Below, one piece after another: positions 30,050-40,579 of a stretch of 64,000 bases of DNA. The stretch is from Clostridium sp. C8-1-8. GTDB taxonomy: Bacteria > Bacillota > Clostridia > Clostridiales > Clostridiaceae. The stretch covers positions 49,788 through 113,787 of the forward strand of contig NZ_JAABNO010000019.1 in assembly GCF_009928445.1 (NCBI RefSeq), read 5' to 3'. The number at the start of each line of letters is the position of its first letter. The first letter of the stretch is position 1. The position numbers and the translations under genes are program-made. The notes beneath the pieces were generated by a model that saw only the letters and a program-made list of their open reading frames with translations, did no database searches and was not told the origin of the DNA.

Positions 30050-30235
30050 ATGGCACGTAAAGCAATGATTGAAAAATGGAAAAAAGAGCCTAAGTTCCAA
30101 ACTAGGGCTTATACTAGATGTAGACTATGTGGTAGACCACATTCTGTACTTAAAAAATTCGGAATTTGCCGTATCTGTTTTAGAGAACTTGCTTACAAAG
30201 GAGAAATACCTGGATGCAAGAAGGCAAGCTGGTAA
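30050..30235 (+). CDS. rpsN: 30S ribosomal protein S14, zinc type (S14Z)
   Basis: This 61-residue short S14 has four cysteines in [20 protein letters not shown], a zinc ribbon. It lies between rplE and rpsH as usual for Firmicutes. AAGGAGGG precedes ATG. Confidence 0.97.
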   Translation: MARKAMIEKWKKEPKFQTRAYTRCRLCGRPHSVLKKFGICRICFRELAYKGEIPGCKKASW

Positions 30236-30268
30236 AATCATTGATGTAATGAAAGGAGGCACAATATA

Positions 30269-30667
30269 ATGGTTATGACAGATCCTATAGCAGATTTGCT
30301 AACACGTATAAGAAATGCAAATGCTGTGAGACATGAAGTAGTAGAGGTTCCTTCTTCTAACATAAAGAAGGCTGTAGTAAATTTATTATTACAAGAAGGT
30401 TACATTAAGAATGTTGAAGAGTACAATGATGGTGTTGTACCAATGTTAAGAATCGCTTTAAAATACGGTTCTAACAAAGAAAGAGTTATAACTGGATTAA
30501 AGAGAATATCTAAGCCAGGTTTAAGAGTATACTGTAAGAAAGATGATATTCCTAAGGTTCTTAATGGATTAGGAGTTGCGGTAATATCAACTTCAAAAGG
30601 TATAATAGTTGATAGAGAAGCTAGAAAACAAGGCCTTGGTGGAGAAGTTATTTGCTACATATGGTAA
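30269..30667 (+). CDS. rpsH: 30S ribosomal protein S8
   Basis: This 132-residue protein organises the 16S central domain and represses the spc operon in E. coli. It begins [20 protein letters not shown] and ends with [20 protein letters not shown] followed by VICYIW. AAAGGAGG is upstream. Confidence 0.98.
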   Translation: MVMTDPIADLLTRIRNANAVRHEVVEVPSSNIKKAVVNLLLQEGYIKNVEEYNDGVVPMLRIALKYGSNKERVITGLKRISKPGLRVYCKKDDIPKVLNGLGVAVISTSKGIIVDREARKQGLGGEVICYIW

Positions 30668-30739
30668 TTAACTGACCAATAGAAGGTAGTTTGTTTAAAT
30701 ATATTAGATCGTTTATGCCAAAATACAGGAGGTGCAATT

Positions 30740-31282
30740 ATGTCAAGAGTTGGTAGATTGCCGATAGCTATCCCTGCTGGCGTAACTATTACTGTAACAC
30801 CAGACAACGTTGTTACAGTAAAGGGTCCAAAGGGAGAGCTAGTTAAAGCTATGCACAAGGACATAACAATAGCAGTTGAAGACAATCAAGTGGTTGTTAC
30901 AAGACCAAGTGATATAAAAGAACACAGAGCTCTACACGGTTTAACAAGAGCTTTAGTAAATAATATGGTTACAGGTGTAACTCAAGGATTCCAAAAAACA
31001 TTGGAATTAATAGGTGTAGGTTATAGAGCACAATTACAAGGAAAGAAGCTTGTAATGAACCTTGGATACTCACACCCAGTAGAAGTAGAACCAGTTGATG
31101 GAGTAACTTTTGCTTTAGATGGAACTACAAAAGTTCTAGTTCAAGGTATAGATAAAGAAAAAGTTGGTGCAGTTGCTGCTGATATAAGATCATGGAGAGA
31201 ACCAGAACCTTATAAAGGTAAAGGTATTAAATACTCTGATGAAGTTATCAGACGTAAGGAAGGTAAGACTGGTAAGAAGTAA
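30740..31282 (+). CDS. rplF: 50S ribosomal protein L6
   Basis: This 180-residue protein lies near the sarcin-ricin loop. It begins [17 protein letters not shown] and has the conserved C-terminal [29 protein letters not shown] precedes ATG. Confidence 0.98.
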   Translation: MSRVGRLPIAIPAGVTITVTPDNVVTVKGPKGELVKAMHKDITIAVEDNQVVVTRPSDIKEHRALHGLTRALVNNMVTGVTQGFQKTLELIGVGYRAQLQGKKLVMNLGYSHPVEVEPVDGVTFALDGTTKVLVQGIDKEKVGAVAADIRSWREPEPYKGKGIKYSDEVIRRKEGKTGKK

Positions 31283-31300
31283 TAGAAAGGAGTGAACCTT

Positions 31301-31663
31301 ATGTTCAAGAAGGTAGACAGAAAAGCGTCAAGAGAAAGACGTCACCTTAGAGTACGTAAGAAAGTTTTCGGTACTTCAACTAGACCAAGACTTTCAGTTT
31401 ATAGAAGTGAAAAGAATATATACGCTCAAATAATAGATGATGTTAATGCTGTTACTCTAGTAGCTGCTTCAACTCTAGATAAAGAATTTACAGGAAAAGC
31501 TGGAAGCAACAAAGAAGCTGCAAAATTTGTTGGTGAATTAGTTGCTAAAAGAGCTGCTGAAAAGGGAATAACTGAAGTTGTTTTCGATAGAGGCGGATAT
31601 GTATATCATGGAAGAGTTCAAGAATTAGCTAACGGAGCAAGAGAAGCAGGACTAAAATTCTAA
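31301..31663 (+). CDS. rplR: 50S ribosomal protein L18
   Basis: This 120-residue 5S rRNA-binding protein contains [20 protein letters not shown] and [21 protein letters not shown] use ATG 31301 with AAAGGAGTG upstream; an in-frame GTG at 31292 is within that site. Confidence 0.97.
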   Translation: MFKKVDRKASRERRHLRVRKKVFGTSTRPRLSVYRSEKNIYAQIIDDVNAVTLVAASTLDKEFTGKAGSNKEAAKFVGELVAKRAAEKGITEVVFDRGGYVYHGRVQELANGAREAGLKF

Positions 31664-31677
31664 AAGGAGGGAAATAC

Positions 31678-32175
31678 ATGAGAATCGATCCTAGCACACT
31701 AGACCTTAAAGAAAAGGTTGTTTTTATAAACAGAGTTACTAAGGTTGTTAAGGGTGGTAGAAACTTCAGATTCAGCGCTTTAGTTGTTGTCGGAGACGGT
31801 AACGGTCACGTAGGCGTTGGAATGGGAAAGTCAATTGAAATACCTGAAGCAATTAGAAAAGGAATTGAAGATGCTAAGAAGAACTTAGTAGAAGTTGCAA
31901 TAGTTGGAACAACAGTTCCTCATGAAATCTACGGAAAGTTCGGAACTGGTAAGGTTCTTATAATGCCAGCTACAGAAGGTACTGGAGTTATAGCAGGAGG
32001 TCCTGCAAGATCTGTACTTGAATTAGCAGGATTAAAGGATGTTAGAGCTAAGTCATTGGGTTCTAATAATCCAAGAAACATGGTTAACGCTACAATCAAC
32101 GGATTAGCAAGCTTAAGGACAGCTGAAGATATAGCTAAATTAAGAGGAAAATCTGTTGAAGAAATTCTAGGTTAG
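31678..32175 (+). CDS. rpsE: 30S ribosomal protein S5
   Basis: This 165-residue protein affects decoding accuracy and mRNA unwinding. Motifs are [40 protein letters not shown] and [24 protein letters not shown] precedes ATG; no spectinomycin-type deletion is visible in the VVKGGRNF loop. Confidence 0.98.
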   Translation: MRIDPSTLDLKEKVVFINRVTKVVKGGRNFRFSALVVVGDGNGHVGVGMGKSIEIPEAIRKGIEDAKKNLVEVAIVGTTVPHEIYGKFGTGKVLIMPATEGTGVIAGGPARSVLELAGLKDVRAKSLGSNNPRNMVNATINGLASLRTAEDIAKLRGKSVEEILG

Positions 32176-32188
32176 GAGGGATCAAGCG

Positions 32189-32368
32189 ATGGCTAAGCTA
32201 AAAGTTACATTAGTTAAAAGCTTAATAGGTAGAAAAAAGGACCATATCGCTACTGCAAATGCCCTTGGACTAAGAAAAATCGGTAAAACAGTAGAACATG
32301 AGGAAACTGCTCAAATCAGAGGTATGATAAACAAAGTTGACTACTTGTTAAAGGTAGAAGAAGTTTAA
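32189..32368 (+). CDS. rpmD: 50S ribosomal protein L30
   Basis: This 59-residue protein was read directly from the sequence: it begins [20 protein letters not shown] and continues [28 protein letters not shown] lies upstream. It fills the usual rpsE-rpmD-rplO slot. Confidence 0.96.
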   Translation: MAKLKVTLVKSLIGRKKDHIATANALGLRKIGKTVEHEETAQIRGMINKVDYLLKVEEV

Positions 32369-32388
32369 TAACAAGGAGGTGTACTTAA

Positions 32389-32829
32389 ATGAAACTTCAT
32401 GAGTTAAAACCAGCTGCAGGCAGCAAGAAAGCTCCAAAGAGAGTAGGTAGAGGTACTGGTTCAGGATTAGGAAGAAACGCTGGTAAAGGTGAAAAGGGTC
32501 AAAATTCAAGAACTGGTGGTGGAGTTAGACCAGGATTTGAAGGGGGCCAAATGCCACTTTACAGAAGACTTCCTAAGAGAGGATTTACAAACATATTCGC
32601 TAAAGAATATGTTACAATAAACGTAGACAGATTAAACGTATTTGAAAACGGAACAGAAGTTACTCCTGATTTACTACTAGAAAGAAGAGTAGTAAGTAAG
32701 GTGCTAGACGGAGTTAAGATATTAGGAAACGGAAATGTTGAGAAGAGCCTAACAGTTAAAGGATGTAAGTTCTCAAAAACAGCAGCTGATAAAATAGTTG
32801 CTGCTGGAGGAAAAGTTGAGGTGATCTAA
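32389..32829 (+). CDS. rplO: 50S ribosomal protein L15
   Basis: This 146-residue protein starts [20 protein letters not shown] and has the Gly-rich [20 protein letters not shown] and [15 protein letters not shown] segments. AAGGAGGTG is upstream. Its stop is 2 bp from secY. Confidence 0.98.
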   Translation: MKLHELKPAAGSKKAPKRVGRGTGSGLGRNAGKGEKGQNSRTGGGVRPGFEGGQMPLYRRLPKRGFTNIFAKEYVTINVDRLNVFENGTEVTPDLLLERRVVSKVLDGVKILGNGNVEKSLTVKGCKFSKTAADKIVAAGGKVEVI

Positions 32830-32831
32830 TA

Positions 32832-34109
32832 ATGCTATCAACCCTACGTAATGCCTGGAAGGTTCCGGAGTTAAGAAAAAGATTATTATGGACTTTTGTA
32901 TTAGTTGCAATTTTCAGGATAGGAAATCATATTCCTGTTCCTGGAATTGATACATCTCGTCTAGATACTCTTACACAATCCGGCAGTTTATTTGGATTCT
33001 ATGATTTAATTTCTGGTGGTGCTTTTAAGAGATTTAGCATATTTGCATTAGGTGTAGTTCCTTACATCAATGCATCAATTATAATGTCATTATTGAATAT
33101 TTCTATTCCTCAGTTGGAACAACTTTCTAAAGAAGGTGAAGAGGGTAGAAAGAAGATACAGAAGATTACTAGATATGCATCCATAGTATTTGGATTTATA
33201 ACTGCATATGGTACTTATGTTCTTATTCATAATATAGGAGCATTAAGAGCAGATACAGCATTTAATACATTTTTAATAATGTTAACATTAGTTGTTGGAT
33301 CGACTTTTTGTATGTGGTTAGGTGATCAGATTACTGTTAAAGGTATAGGAAATGGTATTTCACTTTTAATATTTGTAAATATTATTTCTAAGTTCCCTTC
33401 AACAGTGAATACTATAATAGGTACTCAATCTAAGGGAGATACAAATATAGTTGAAGTATTTTTATTAGTTGTTGCAGCACTAGCTTTATTAGCAGCAGTT
33501 GTTTATCTATCACTTGCTGAGAGAAGAATAACTGTTCAATATGCAGGTAAAGCAGTTGGCGGTAAAGTATATAAAGGTCAATCAACTCATATTCCTTTAA
33601 GTTTAATAGGATCAACAGTAATAGCTATAATCTTTGCTATGTCAGTAATGCAATTTCCAAATGTAATAGCTCAGTTTTTCCCAACAAAGAGTTGGGCACA
33701 ATGGATTCAGGCAGGAACATGGAGTCCCTTTAATCCAAATAAATGGTTATATATAGTTTGTGAAGCTATACTAACTATATTCTTTACTTGGTTCTATACT
33801 CAAGTTACTTTTAAACCTGAAGAAATGGCTGAGAATATGCACAAATCATCTGGATTTGTACCAGGAATAAGACCTGGTCAACCAACAGCAGATTATTTAA
33901 CAAGAGTTTTGGATAGAATCTCATTAATAGGTGGTATTTTTGCGGCAGTCATAGCAGTACTACCAATAATATTAAATAATTATACAAACTTTAAGAATCT
34001 TCAATTTGGAGGAACAACTCTTCTAATAATGGTAAGTGTATCGCTAGAAGTTATGAGACAATTGCAATCTCAACTAGTAATGAGACATTATCAAGGATTC
34101 CTTAAATAG
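32832..34109 (+). CDS. secY: Preprotein translocase subunit SecY
   Basis: This 425-residue channel protein has ten predicted membrane spans. Typical segments are IFRIGNHIPVPGID, the plug region FGFYDLISGGAFKRFSIFAL, and the cytoplasmic loop LSLAERRITVQYAGKAVGG. EEMAENMHKSSGFVPGIRPG precedes the last spans. It forms SecYEG with SecE at 3071. Confidence 0.98.
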   Translation: MLSTLRNAWKVPELRKRLLWTFVLVAIFRIGNHIPVPGIDTSRLDTLTQSGSLFGFYDLISGGAFKRFSIFALGVVPYINASIIMSLLNISIPQLEQLSKEGEEGRKKIQKITRYASIVFGFITAYGTYVLIHNIGALRADTAFNTFLIMLTLVVGSTFCMWLGDQITVKGIGNGISLLIFVNIISKFPSTVNTIIGTQSKGDTNIVEVFLLVVAALALLAAVVYLSLAERRITVQYAGKAVGGKVYKGQSTHIPLSLIGSTVIAIIFAMSVMQFPNVIAQFFPTKSWAQWIQAGTWSPFNPNKWLYIVCEAILTIFFTWFYTQVTFKPEEMAENMHKSSGFVPGIRPGQPTADYLTRVLDRISLIGGIFAAVIAVLPIILNNYTNFKNLQFGGTTLLIMVSVSLEVMRQLQSQLVMRHYQGFLK

Positions 34110-34132
34110 ATTAAACAATGGAGATGATGCCC

Positions 34133-34783
34133 GTGAAAATAGTATTATTAGGTCCTCCTGGAGCAGGAAAGGGAACACAGGCAAAATCAATTAGTAATAG
34201 ATACTCCATTCCTCACATATCTACTGGTGATATATTCAGAAAGAATATTTCTGAAAATACTCCGCTAGGTATAGAAGCTAAAAAATATATAAATGATGGT
34301 CAACTCGTGCCAGACGATGTGACTATCAATATGGTTAAAGATAGGCTTCAGCAAGAAGACTGTAAAAACGGATATCTATTAGATGGTTTTCCTAGGACAG
34401 TTCATCAAGCAGAGGCATTACAGTTATTTTTACAGGATAGAGGAGAAAGTTTGGACACATCTTTATGTATTGATGTACCAAAAGAATTTATTTTAGAAAG
34501 AATGACTGGTAGGAGAGTTTGTCCATCGTGTGGAGCTAGTTACCATGTAAAATTCAACCCACCAATAGTAGCTAGTAAGTGTGATGTTTGCGGAAGTGAT
34601 ATCATTCAAAGAAAAGACGATGCAGATGAGACCGTTAGGGAAAGACTTGATGTCTATGAAAGACAAACACAGCCACTGATTGATTTTTATAGTAGTAAAG
34701 ATTTGCTGTCAGTTGTTGATGGTACTAAAGCAATCAATGAGGTCTTTGAAAGTATCTGTCGTATATTAGGGAGCGATAAGTAA
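34133..34783 (+). CDS. adk: Adenylate kinase, zinc-lid type
   Basis: This 216-residue enzyme catalyses ATP + AMP = 2 ADP. The P-loop [10 protein letters not shown] (residues 7-16) is followed by the AMP-binding ISTGDIFR and LDGFPRT. The lid has four cysteines ([10 protein letters not shown]... CDVCG) for structural zinc. The start is GTG 34133 with GGAG 9 nt upstream; ATG codons at 34118-34127 would add residues not usual in the family. The stop overlaps map by one base. Confidence 0.96.
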   Translation: MKIVLLGPPGAGKGTQAKSISNRYSIPHISTGDIFRKNISENTPLGIEAKKYINDGQLVPDDVTINMVKDRLQQEDCKNGYLLDGFPRTVHQAEALQLFLQDRGESLDTSLCIDVPKEFILERMTGRRVCPSCGASYHVKFNPPIVASKCDVCGSDIIQRKDDADETVRERLDVYERQTQPLIDFYSSKDLLSVVDGTKAINEVFESICRILGSDK

Positions 34784-35532
34784 TGATTATATTAAAAAAT
34801 GATAATGAAATCGACCTAATGAGAAAAGCAGGAAGACTTCTTGGAGAAGTATTATTACTTTTAGAAGAAAATATAAGACCAGGAATAACTACAGCTGAAC
34901 TAGATAAAATTGCAGAAGAATTTATAACTAAGCATGGAGCAAAACCATCTTTTAAAGGCTTATATGGATTTCCTAGTTCACTTTGTATATCAGTTAATGA
35001 AGTTGTAGTTCATGGATTTCCAGGAAAGTACAGATTAAAAGAAGGGGATATTATAAGCGTCGATGGTGGTGTATTCTTGAATGGCTATCATAGTGATGCT
35101 GCTAGAACCTTTGCTGTAGGTGAAATTTCTGATCAAGCAAAAAAATTAATAGATGTAACAAGAGAAAGTTTCTTTAAAGGAATTGAAAAAGCTCATGTAG
35201 GAAATAGATTGACAGATATATCATATGATATTCAACAGTATGTTGAAACAAATGGTTTTTCTGTAGTACGTGATTATGTAGGACACGGCATTGGTAAGGA
35301 TGTACATGAGGATCCTGAAGTTCCTAATTTCGGGCGTCCAGGTAGAGGTCCTAAACTTACAGAAGGTATGGTTTTAGCTATTGAGCCTATGGTTAACATA
35401 GGAGATTATCATGTTAAGACTTTATCTGATGACTGGACTGTAGTAACAGTTGATGGTAGTTTGTCAGCGCACTATGAAAATACTGTAGCTATACTACCAA
35501 ATGGCCCTGAAATATTGACACTGATAAAATAA
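34783..35532 (+). CDS. map: Type I methionine aminopeptidase
   Basis: This 249-residue metalloenzyme removes initiator methionine. Conserved ligands are visible in ISVDGGVFLNGYHSDAARTF (two Asp), VGHGIGKDVHEDP (His), LAIEPM (Glu) and SAHYENTVA (Glu). It is coupled to adk through TAATG, as in most secY-adk-map clusters. Confidence 0.96.
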   Translation: MIILKNDNEIDLMRKAGRLLGEVLLLLEENIRPGITTAELDKIAEEFITKHGAKPSFKGLYGFPSSLCISVNEVVVHGFPGKYRLKEGDIISVDGGVFLNGYHSDAARTFAVGEISDQAKKLIDVTRESFFKGIEKAHVGNRLTDISYDIQQYVETNGFSVVRDYVGHGIGKDVHEDPEVPNFGRPGRGPKLTEGMVLAIEPMVNIGDYHVKTLSDDWTVVTVDGSLSAHYENTVAILPNGPEILTLIK

Positions 35533-35619
35533 ATACGTGTTGCTTAGTTATAAATTCACATCATGCCATTTTATTGGCTATGTTGATTTATGGCTAAGGT
35601 AATCATAGAGGTGAAAACT

Positions 35620-35901
35620 TTGCAAAAAGACACTTTAATTGGCGGAATGGTATTTTCAAAAGCGGGTAGAGATGAAGATAAGGCTTATATAGTTGTAGAT
35701 CAACTTGATGAGAATTATGTTTTACTAGCAAATGGAGATACAAAGACATTAAAAATGCCAAAGAAAAAGAAACTAAAACATTTAGTTTTAACTAATAAGG
35801 TGGATGAACAGATCAAGAATTGCATATTATCTAATGATAGTACTGTAGATCTTAAAGTAAAGAGATATTTAAAACTTAATGGCACTGTCAAGGAGGTCTG
35901 A
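35620..35901 (+). CDS. KOW-domain, L14e/L6e-like RNA-binding protein
   Basis: This 93-residue basic protein begins [20 protein letters not shown] and continues with a KOW-like beta fold and [13 protein letters not shown]. Proteins of this type regularly lie between map and infA in clostridia; their role is not known, though a ribosomal or RNA partner is likely from context. I choose TTG 35620, preceded by GAGGTG; the in-frame ATG at 35590 has no ribosome-binding site. Confidence 0.75.
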   Translation: MQKDTLIGGMVFSKAGRDEDKAYIVVDQLDENYVLLANGDTKTLKMPKKKKLKHLVLTNKVDEQIKNCILSNDSTVDLKVKRYLKLNGTVKEV

Positions 35902-35908
35902 TTACCTT

Positions 35909-36127
35909 ATGTCAAAAGATGATGTAATAGAAATGCAGGGAGTTGTGCTAGAAGCACTACCAAATGCTATGTTTCAAGTTGAGTTAGAAAGCGGACATAA
36001 GATATTGGCACATATTTCAGGAAAGCTTAGAATGAACTTTATAAGAATTCTTCCTGGAGATAAAGTTACAATAGAATTGTCTCCATATGATTTAACAAGA
36101 GGAAGAATTACTTGGAGAGCTAAATAA
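35909..36127 (+). CDS. infA: Translation initiation factor IF-1
   Basis: This 72-residue OB-fold protein occupies the A site during initiation. It begins [20 protein letters not shown] and ends [20 protein letters not shown], lying across the end of the previous gene, is its ribosome-binding site. Confidence 0.97.
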   Translation: MSKDDVIEMQGVVLEALPNAMFQVELESGHKILAHISGKLRMNFIRILPGDKVTIELSPYDLTRGRITWRAK

Positions 36128-36268
36128 TAACTTTCTGAAATTATTACAATATTATATATTGTGTTTTATGAAATTCATATTAATAGCAATCAAATGTTGC
36201 TAGCGAATATACTATTCAGAGTAATTTAAAAATATATAAGATATTTTTGATACTCTAAAGGAATTTGA

Positions 36269-36394
<126 letters not shown>

Positions 36395-36445
36395 TAAGAA
36401 AATATAAATTTTCAAAAATAATTTACATTAGTATGAAAGTATTTA

Positions 36446-36474
36446 TTGACTTTTTACTAAAACTAAAATAAGAT
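36446..36474 (+). promoter_or_regulatory. Candidate promoter for the alpha operon
   Basis: TTGACT (36446-36451) and TAAGAT (36469-36474) have 17-bp spacing, just before the hairpin at 36501. Confidence 0.45.
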
Positions 36475-36500
36475 TATATAGGTATTTTCTTAATGCTAAT

Positions 36501-36552
36501 AAATTTTAGGGCGGCTGACTATAGGCATTACCTATAGACCTAAAATTTTTTA
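36501..36552 (+). terminator. Terminator or attenuator hairpin between rpmJ and rpsM
   Basis: AAATTTTAGG (36501-36510) pairs perfectly with CCTAAAATTT (36539-36548). Inside, CTATAGG (36519-36525) pairs with CCTATAG (36531-36537) around CATTA, leaving an 8-nt 5' bulge GCGGCTGA. The final arm runs into seven T. It lies about 20 nt after the predicted start of the alpha transcript and 60 nt before rpsM. Confidence 0.7.
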
Positions 36553-36612
36553 TATAATATAAATTAAAAACTTTAGAAAACGCATTTCAATTACCAGGAG
36601 GTGTAACTTTTA

Positions 36613-36981
36613 ATGGCAAGAATAGCAGGTGTTGACCTACCAAGAGAAAAAAGAGTTGAAATAGGTCTAACTTATATATATGGAATAGGACTACCTACTT
36701 CACACAAAATTCTTGAAGCAACAGGAGTAAATCCTGATACAAGAGTTAAGGATCTTACTGAAGAAGAAGTAAACGCAGTTAGAGATTATATCAACAAGAA
36801 CTTAAATGTTGAAGGTGATCTTAGAAGAGATATTGCGTTAAACATAAAGAGATTAGTTGAAATTGGTTCTTACAGAGGAATTAGACATAGAAGAGGTCTT
36901 CCAGTAAGAGGTCAAAAGACTAAGACTAATGCTAGAACAAGAAAAGGTCCTAAGAAGACTATAGCTAACAAGAAGAAATAG
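36613..36981 (+). CDS. rpsM: 30S ribosomal protein S13
   Basis: This 122-residue 30S head protein begins [20 protein letters not shown] and has [20 protein letters not shown] and [26 protein letters not shown] is upstream. It heads the rpsM-rpsK-rpsD-rpoA-rplQ group. Confidence 0.98.
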   Translation: MARIAGVDLPREKRVEIGLTYIYGIGLPTSHKILEATGVNPDTRVKDLTEEEVNAVRDYINKNLNVEGDLRRDIALNIKRLVEIGSYRGIRHRRGLPVRGQKTKTNARTRKGPKKTIANKKK

Positions 36982-36996
36982 TGAGGAGGTAAGACA

Positions 36997-37392
36997 ATGG
37001 CAGCTCAAAAGGTTAAGAAGACAAGAAGAAGAAAAGAGAGAAAGAACGTTGAACATGGTGCTGCACACATCAAGTCAACTTTCAACAACTCTATTGTTAC
37101 TTTAACTGATGTTCAAGGTAATGCATTATCATGGGCTAGTGCAGGTGGATTAGGTTTCAGAGGCTCAAGAAAGAGCACTCCATATGCAGCTCAAATGGCA
37201 GCAGAGACTGCTGCAAAGGCAGCTATGGAACACGGTTTAAAGAGTGTTGAAGTTTATGTTAAAGGTCCAGGAGCTGGTAGAGAAGCAGCAATAAGATCTT
37301 TACAAGCAGCTGGTCTTGAAGTTACATTAATAAAAGATGTTACTCCAATACCACATAACGGATGTAGACCACCAAAAAGAAGAAGAGTATAG
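36997..37392 (+). CDS. rpsK: 30S ribosomal protein S11
   Basis: This 131-residue platform protein contains [40 protein letters not shown] and [12 protein letters not shown] at the end. GAGGAGGT precedes ATG. Confidence 0.98.
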   Translation: MAAQKVKKTRRRKERKNVEHGAAHIKSTFNNSIVTLTDVQGNALSWASAGGLGFRGSRKSTPYAAQMAAETAAKAAMEHGLKSVEVYVKGPGAGREAAIRSLQAAGLEVTLIKDVTPIPHNGCRPPKRRRV

Positions 37393-37416
37393 TTACGGAA
37401 TTAGGAGGTGTAATTA

Positions 37417-38037
37417 ATGGCAAGATATACTGGAGCTACGTGCAGACTATGTAGAAGAGAAGGTATGAAACTATTCCTTAAAGGGGATAGATGCTATACA
37501 GACAAATGCGCATTTGTTAGAAGAAGCTACGCACCAGGACAGCATGGAGCAAGCAAGAAGAAGCTTTCTAACTATGGTGTACAATTAAGAGAAAAACAAA
37601 AAGCTAAGAGAATATACGGTGTTCTTGAAAGCCAATTCTCAACATACTATGAAAAGGCTGAAAAATTAAGAGGTATTTCAGGTGAAAACCTATTAAAGCT
37701 TCTTGAATTAAGACTTGACAATGTTGTGTTTAGATTAGGATATGGTTCTTCAAGAGTAGAAGCTAGACAATTAGTTAACCACGGTCATTTCTTAGTTAAC
37801 GGTAAGAAGGTAGATATTGCTTCTTACAAATTATCAGTAAATGATGTTATAACAGTTTCAGAAAAGAGCAGAGCTTCTGAGAAGTTCAAGACTTTTGCTG
37901 AAAATCCAAAGCCATTACCAAAATGGTTAACAGGAAACCCTGACAACTTTGAAGGCAAGGTTGTAGCTGAACCTGCAAGAGAGGATATCGACGTACCAGT
38001 TAATGAAACACTTATCGTCGAATTATACAGCAAGTAA
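37417..38037 (+). CDS. rpsD: 30S ribosomal protein S4, zinc type
   Basis: This 206-residue assembly-initiating protein begins [20 protein letters not shown]. Cys9, Cys12, Cys26 and Cys31 form the zinc site of the C+ form. The S4 RNA-binding domain covers [20 protein letters not shown] and [14 protein letters not shown]. Its place in the alpha operon, as in most bacteria outside Bacillus, makes it a candidate autoregulator. Confidence 0.97.
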   Translation: MARYTGATCRLCRREGMKLFLKGDRCYTDKCAFVRRSYAPGQHGASKKKLSNYGVQLREKQKAKRIYGVLESQFSTYYEKAEKLRGISGENLLKLLELRLDNVVFRLGYGSSRVEARQLVNHGHFLVNGKKVDIASYKLSVNDVITVSEKSRASEKFKTFAENPKPLPKWLTGNPDNFEGKVVAEPAREDIDVPVNETLIVELYSK

Positions 38038-38134
38038 TTTTTAATATTTGTATTAGATATAATGTCTTTTACAAATATAGGATCAGTTGCCCTCATAATA
38101 AGGTTGCCATTTTATATAAAAGGAGGGTTTGTTA

Positions 38135-39082
38135 ATGTTAGAAATAGAAAAGCCAATAATCGAATGTGTTGAATCTAATGAGGACGGAACTTACGGAAAG
38201 TTTGTTGTGGAACCATTAGAAAGAGGTTATGGAACAACTCTTGGTAATGCGTTGAGAAGAATATTACTTTCATCATTACCAGGGGCTGCACCAACATCAG
38301 TAAAAATTGATGGTGTAGTTCATGAGTTCTCTACAGTTACTGGTGTTAAGGAAGATGTTACAGAGTTAATTCTTAACATGAAATCATTAGCGCTTAGAAT
38401 GACTGGAGATGGCCCAAAGACTATATATATTGATGCTAAGGGTCCTGGAGTAGTTACAGGAGCTGATATAAAGACTGATGGTGATGTAGAAGTTGTTAGC
38501 GAAGATTTACATATAGCAACTTTAGATGACAATGCTAAATTGTATATGGAAATTACAGTTAATAGAGGAAGAGGATACGTTTCTCAAAATAAAAATAAGA
38601 GCGATAGTCTTCCAATAGGTTCTATAGCAATGGACTCAATATATACTCCTGTAAAGAGAGTGAACTTTACTGTTGAAAACACTAGAGTAGGTCAAATCAC
38701 TGATTATGACAAGTTAACTTTAGAAGTTTGGACTAACGGAACAATAAAGATAGAAGAAGCTATAAGTTTATCTGCAAAGATTCTTATTGAGCACTTCAAA
38801 TTATTCATGACTCTTACAGACAACACTAATGATGTTGAAATAATGATAGAAAAAGAAGAAGATAATAAAGAAAAAGTACTTGAAATGACTATAGAAGAGC
38901 TTGATTTATCAGTTAGATCATACAACTGTTTAAAGAGAGCTGGTATAAACACTGTTCAAGAGCTTGCTCAAAGATCAATGGATGATATGATGAAGGTTAG
39001 AAACCTTGGTAAGAAGTCCCTTGAAGAAGTTGAAAGAAAGCTTAAAGAATTAGGTTTAGGTCTAAGATTAAATGACGAGTAA
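38135..39082 (+). CDS. rpoA: DNA-directed RNA polymerase subunit alpha
   Basis: This 315-residue subunit starts polymerase assembly and contacts activators. The N-terminal domain has [20 protein letters not shown]. The C-terminal domain (about 245-315) has [20 protein letters not shown] and [23 protein letters not shown] 38135 follows AAGGAGGG; a TTG codon two codons earlier is not needed. Confidence 0.98.
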   Translation: MLEIEKPIIECVESNEDGTYGKFVVEPLERGYGTTLGNALRRILLSSLPGAAPTSVKIDGVVHEFSTVTGVKEDVTELILNMKSLALRMTGDGPKTIYIDAKGPGVVTGADIKTDGDVEVVSEDLHIATLDDNAKLYMEITVNRGRGYVSQNKNKSDSLPIGSIAMDSIYTPVKRVNFTVENTRVGQITDYDKLTLEVWTNGTIKIEEAISLSAKILIEHFKLFMTLTDNTNDVEIMIEKEEDNKEKVLEMTIEELDLSVRSYNCLKRAGINTVQELAQRSMDDMMKVRNLGKKSLEEVERKLKELGLGLRLNDE

Positions 39083-39098
39083 GTAAGGAGGTAAAGCT

Positions 39099-39440
39099 AT
39101 GGCAGGATATCGTAAGTTAGGTCGTCCTACTGATCAGAGAAAAGCTATGCTAAGAAACCTTGTTACAAGCTTCTTAAAGCATGGTAAAATAGAAACAACT
39201 GAAACAAGAGCTAAAGAAGCGAGAAGCCTTGCAGAAAAGATGATTACTCTTGCTAAAAGAGGAGATCTTCATGCAAGAAGACAGGTTTTGTCTTTTGTTA
39301 CGGAAGAAGCAGTAGTGAAGAATTTATTTGAAAATGTTGCTCCAAAATACACTGAGAGAAACGGTGGTTATACAAGAATGTATAAAGTTGGCCCAAGAAG
39401 AGGCGACGGAGCTGAAATAGTTATACTTGAATTAGTATAA
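39099..39440 (+). CDS. rplQ: 50S ribosomal protein L17
   Basis: This 113-residue tunnel-exit protein begins [20 protein letters not shown] and ends [22 protein letters not shown] precedes ATG. It is the last gene of the ribosomal superoperon. Confidence 0.97.
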   Translation: MAGYRKLGRPTDQRKAMLRNLVTSFLKHGKIETTETRAKEARSLAEKMITLAKRGDLHARRQVLSFVTEEAVVKNLFENVAPKYTERNGGYTRMYKVGPRRGDGAEIVILELV

Positions 39441-39445
39441 TTTAC

Positions 39446-39480
39446 TGGGGATTAAGTTACGGCTTAGTCCCCATTTTAAT
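39446..39480 (+). terminator. Rho-independent terminator of the alpha operon
   Basis: TGGGGATTAAG (39446-39456) pairs with CTTAGTCCCCA (39463-39473), 11 bp with one wobble, followed by TTTTAAT. Confidence 0.9.
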
Positions 39481-39577
39481 ATATACGTACATTTATTATA
39501 ACTAACTATATCAGTAGCTTAACAGTGTAGAAAAAGGATGTATTATAAAGTATAATAGACAATAGGTATTTGTCCAT

Positions 39578-39616
39578 ATTATAAAGTTTATTAGTATATC
39601 TAATAAGCTTTATAAT
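39578..39616. repeat. 17-bp inverted repeat upstream of ecfA1
   Basis: ATTATAAAGTTTATTAG (39578-39594) pairs with CTAATAAGCTTTATAAT (39600-39616) with one wobble around a 5-nt loop. No T run follows, so it is not an ordinary terminator; it may be an operator or a leftover repeat. Confidence 0.6.
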
Positions 39617-39733
39617 GTGATAAAGATGTGCTGTTTTGACTTTAGGATTTAAATATCAAATTAATATAATCCTATAGATTTGTTAAAGTTCTAAGTTGGT
39701 ACGTCTATTTATATTTTATATGGAGGAGTCTAG

Positions 39734-40579
39734 ATGAGCGATAAGATGGTTGAATGTAAAGATCTTACCTTTAAATATATTAATGGTGAAAGTGGAGAAG
39801 AGAAGTATGCCATAAACGGAGTAGACCTAGACGTAAAAAAGGGAGAATTCTTAGTAGTTCTAGGACATAATGGATCTGGTAAATCTACTATTGCTAAACA
39901 TATAAATGCATTACTTCTTCCTAGTGGAGGGAAGGTTTATGTTGATGGCATAGATACATCTGATGTTAATAATACATGGGAAGTACGAAAAAGAGCTGGT
40001 ATGGTATTTCAAAACCCTGATAACCAAATGGTTGCTACTATCGTAGAAGAAGATGTAGCTTTTGGTCCTGAGAATTTAGGGGTTGAGCCTTCGGAAATAA
40101 GAAAAAGGGTTGATGAAAGTTTAAAAAAAGTTGAGATGTATGAATATAGAAAGCATGCTCCACATTTATTGTCAGGTGGACAGAAGCAAAGAATTGCCAT
40201 AGCTGGCATATTAGCTATGAGGCCTCAATGTATAGTTTTAGATGAACCTACAGCAATGTTAGATCCTATAGGAAGAAAAGAAGTTATCAACACAATAAAA
40301 GATGTCAATAAGAATTATGGTATAACAATAATCTTAATAACTCATTATATGGATGAGGCAGCAGAGGCTGATAGGATAGTTGTTATGGATCAAGGAAAGA
40401 TAATTATTGAAGGGTTACCGAAAGAAGTATTTTCTCAGGTGGAAACCATGAAGAAGATAGGACTTGATGTACCTCAAGTTACTGAACTTGCTTATGAACT
40501 AAAAAATTCTGGAATAGATATCAGTACCAAAATATTAAACGTAGATGAGATGGTGGATGCATTATGTCAATTAGAATAG
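39734..40579 (+). CDS. ecfA1: ECF transporter ATPase EcfA1
   Basis: This 281-residue ABC ATPase powers vitamin and metal uptake by energy-coupling-factor transporters. Walker A is GHNGSGKST (44-52), Q-loop FQNPDNQM, signature LLSGGQKQR, Walker B CIVLDEP, and switch His in ITHYMD. GGAGGA precedes ATG. It overlaps ecfA2 by 16 nt. The module has no dedicated S component here, as is typical of the shared (group II) system. Confidence 0.95.
   Translation: MSDKMVECKDLTFKYINGESGEEKYAINGVDLDVKKGEFLVVLGHNGSGKSTIAKHINALLLPSGGKVYVDGIDTSDVNNTWEVRKRAGMVFQNPDNQMVATIVEEDVAFGPENLGVEPSEIRKRVDESLKKVEMYEYRKHAPHLLSGGQKQRIAIAGILAMRPQCIVLDEPTAMLDPIGRKEVINTIKDVNKNYGITIILITHYMDEAAEADRIVVMDQGKIIIEGLPKEVFSQVETMKKIGLDVPQVTELAYELKNSGIDISTKILNVDEMVDALCQLE

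Noticed and set aside
30069..30269. Plus-strand frame overlapping rpsN
   Set aside because: It is a shifted reading of rpsN; the S14 zinc motif is in the other frame.
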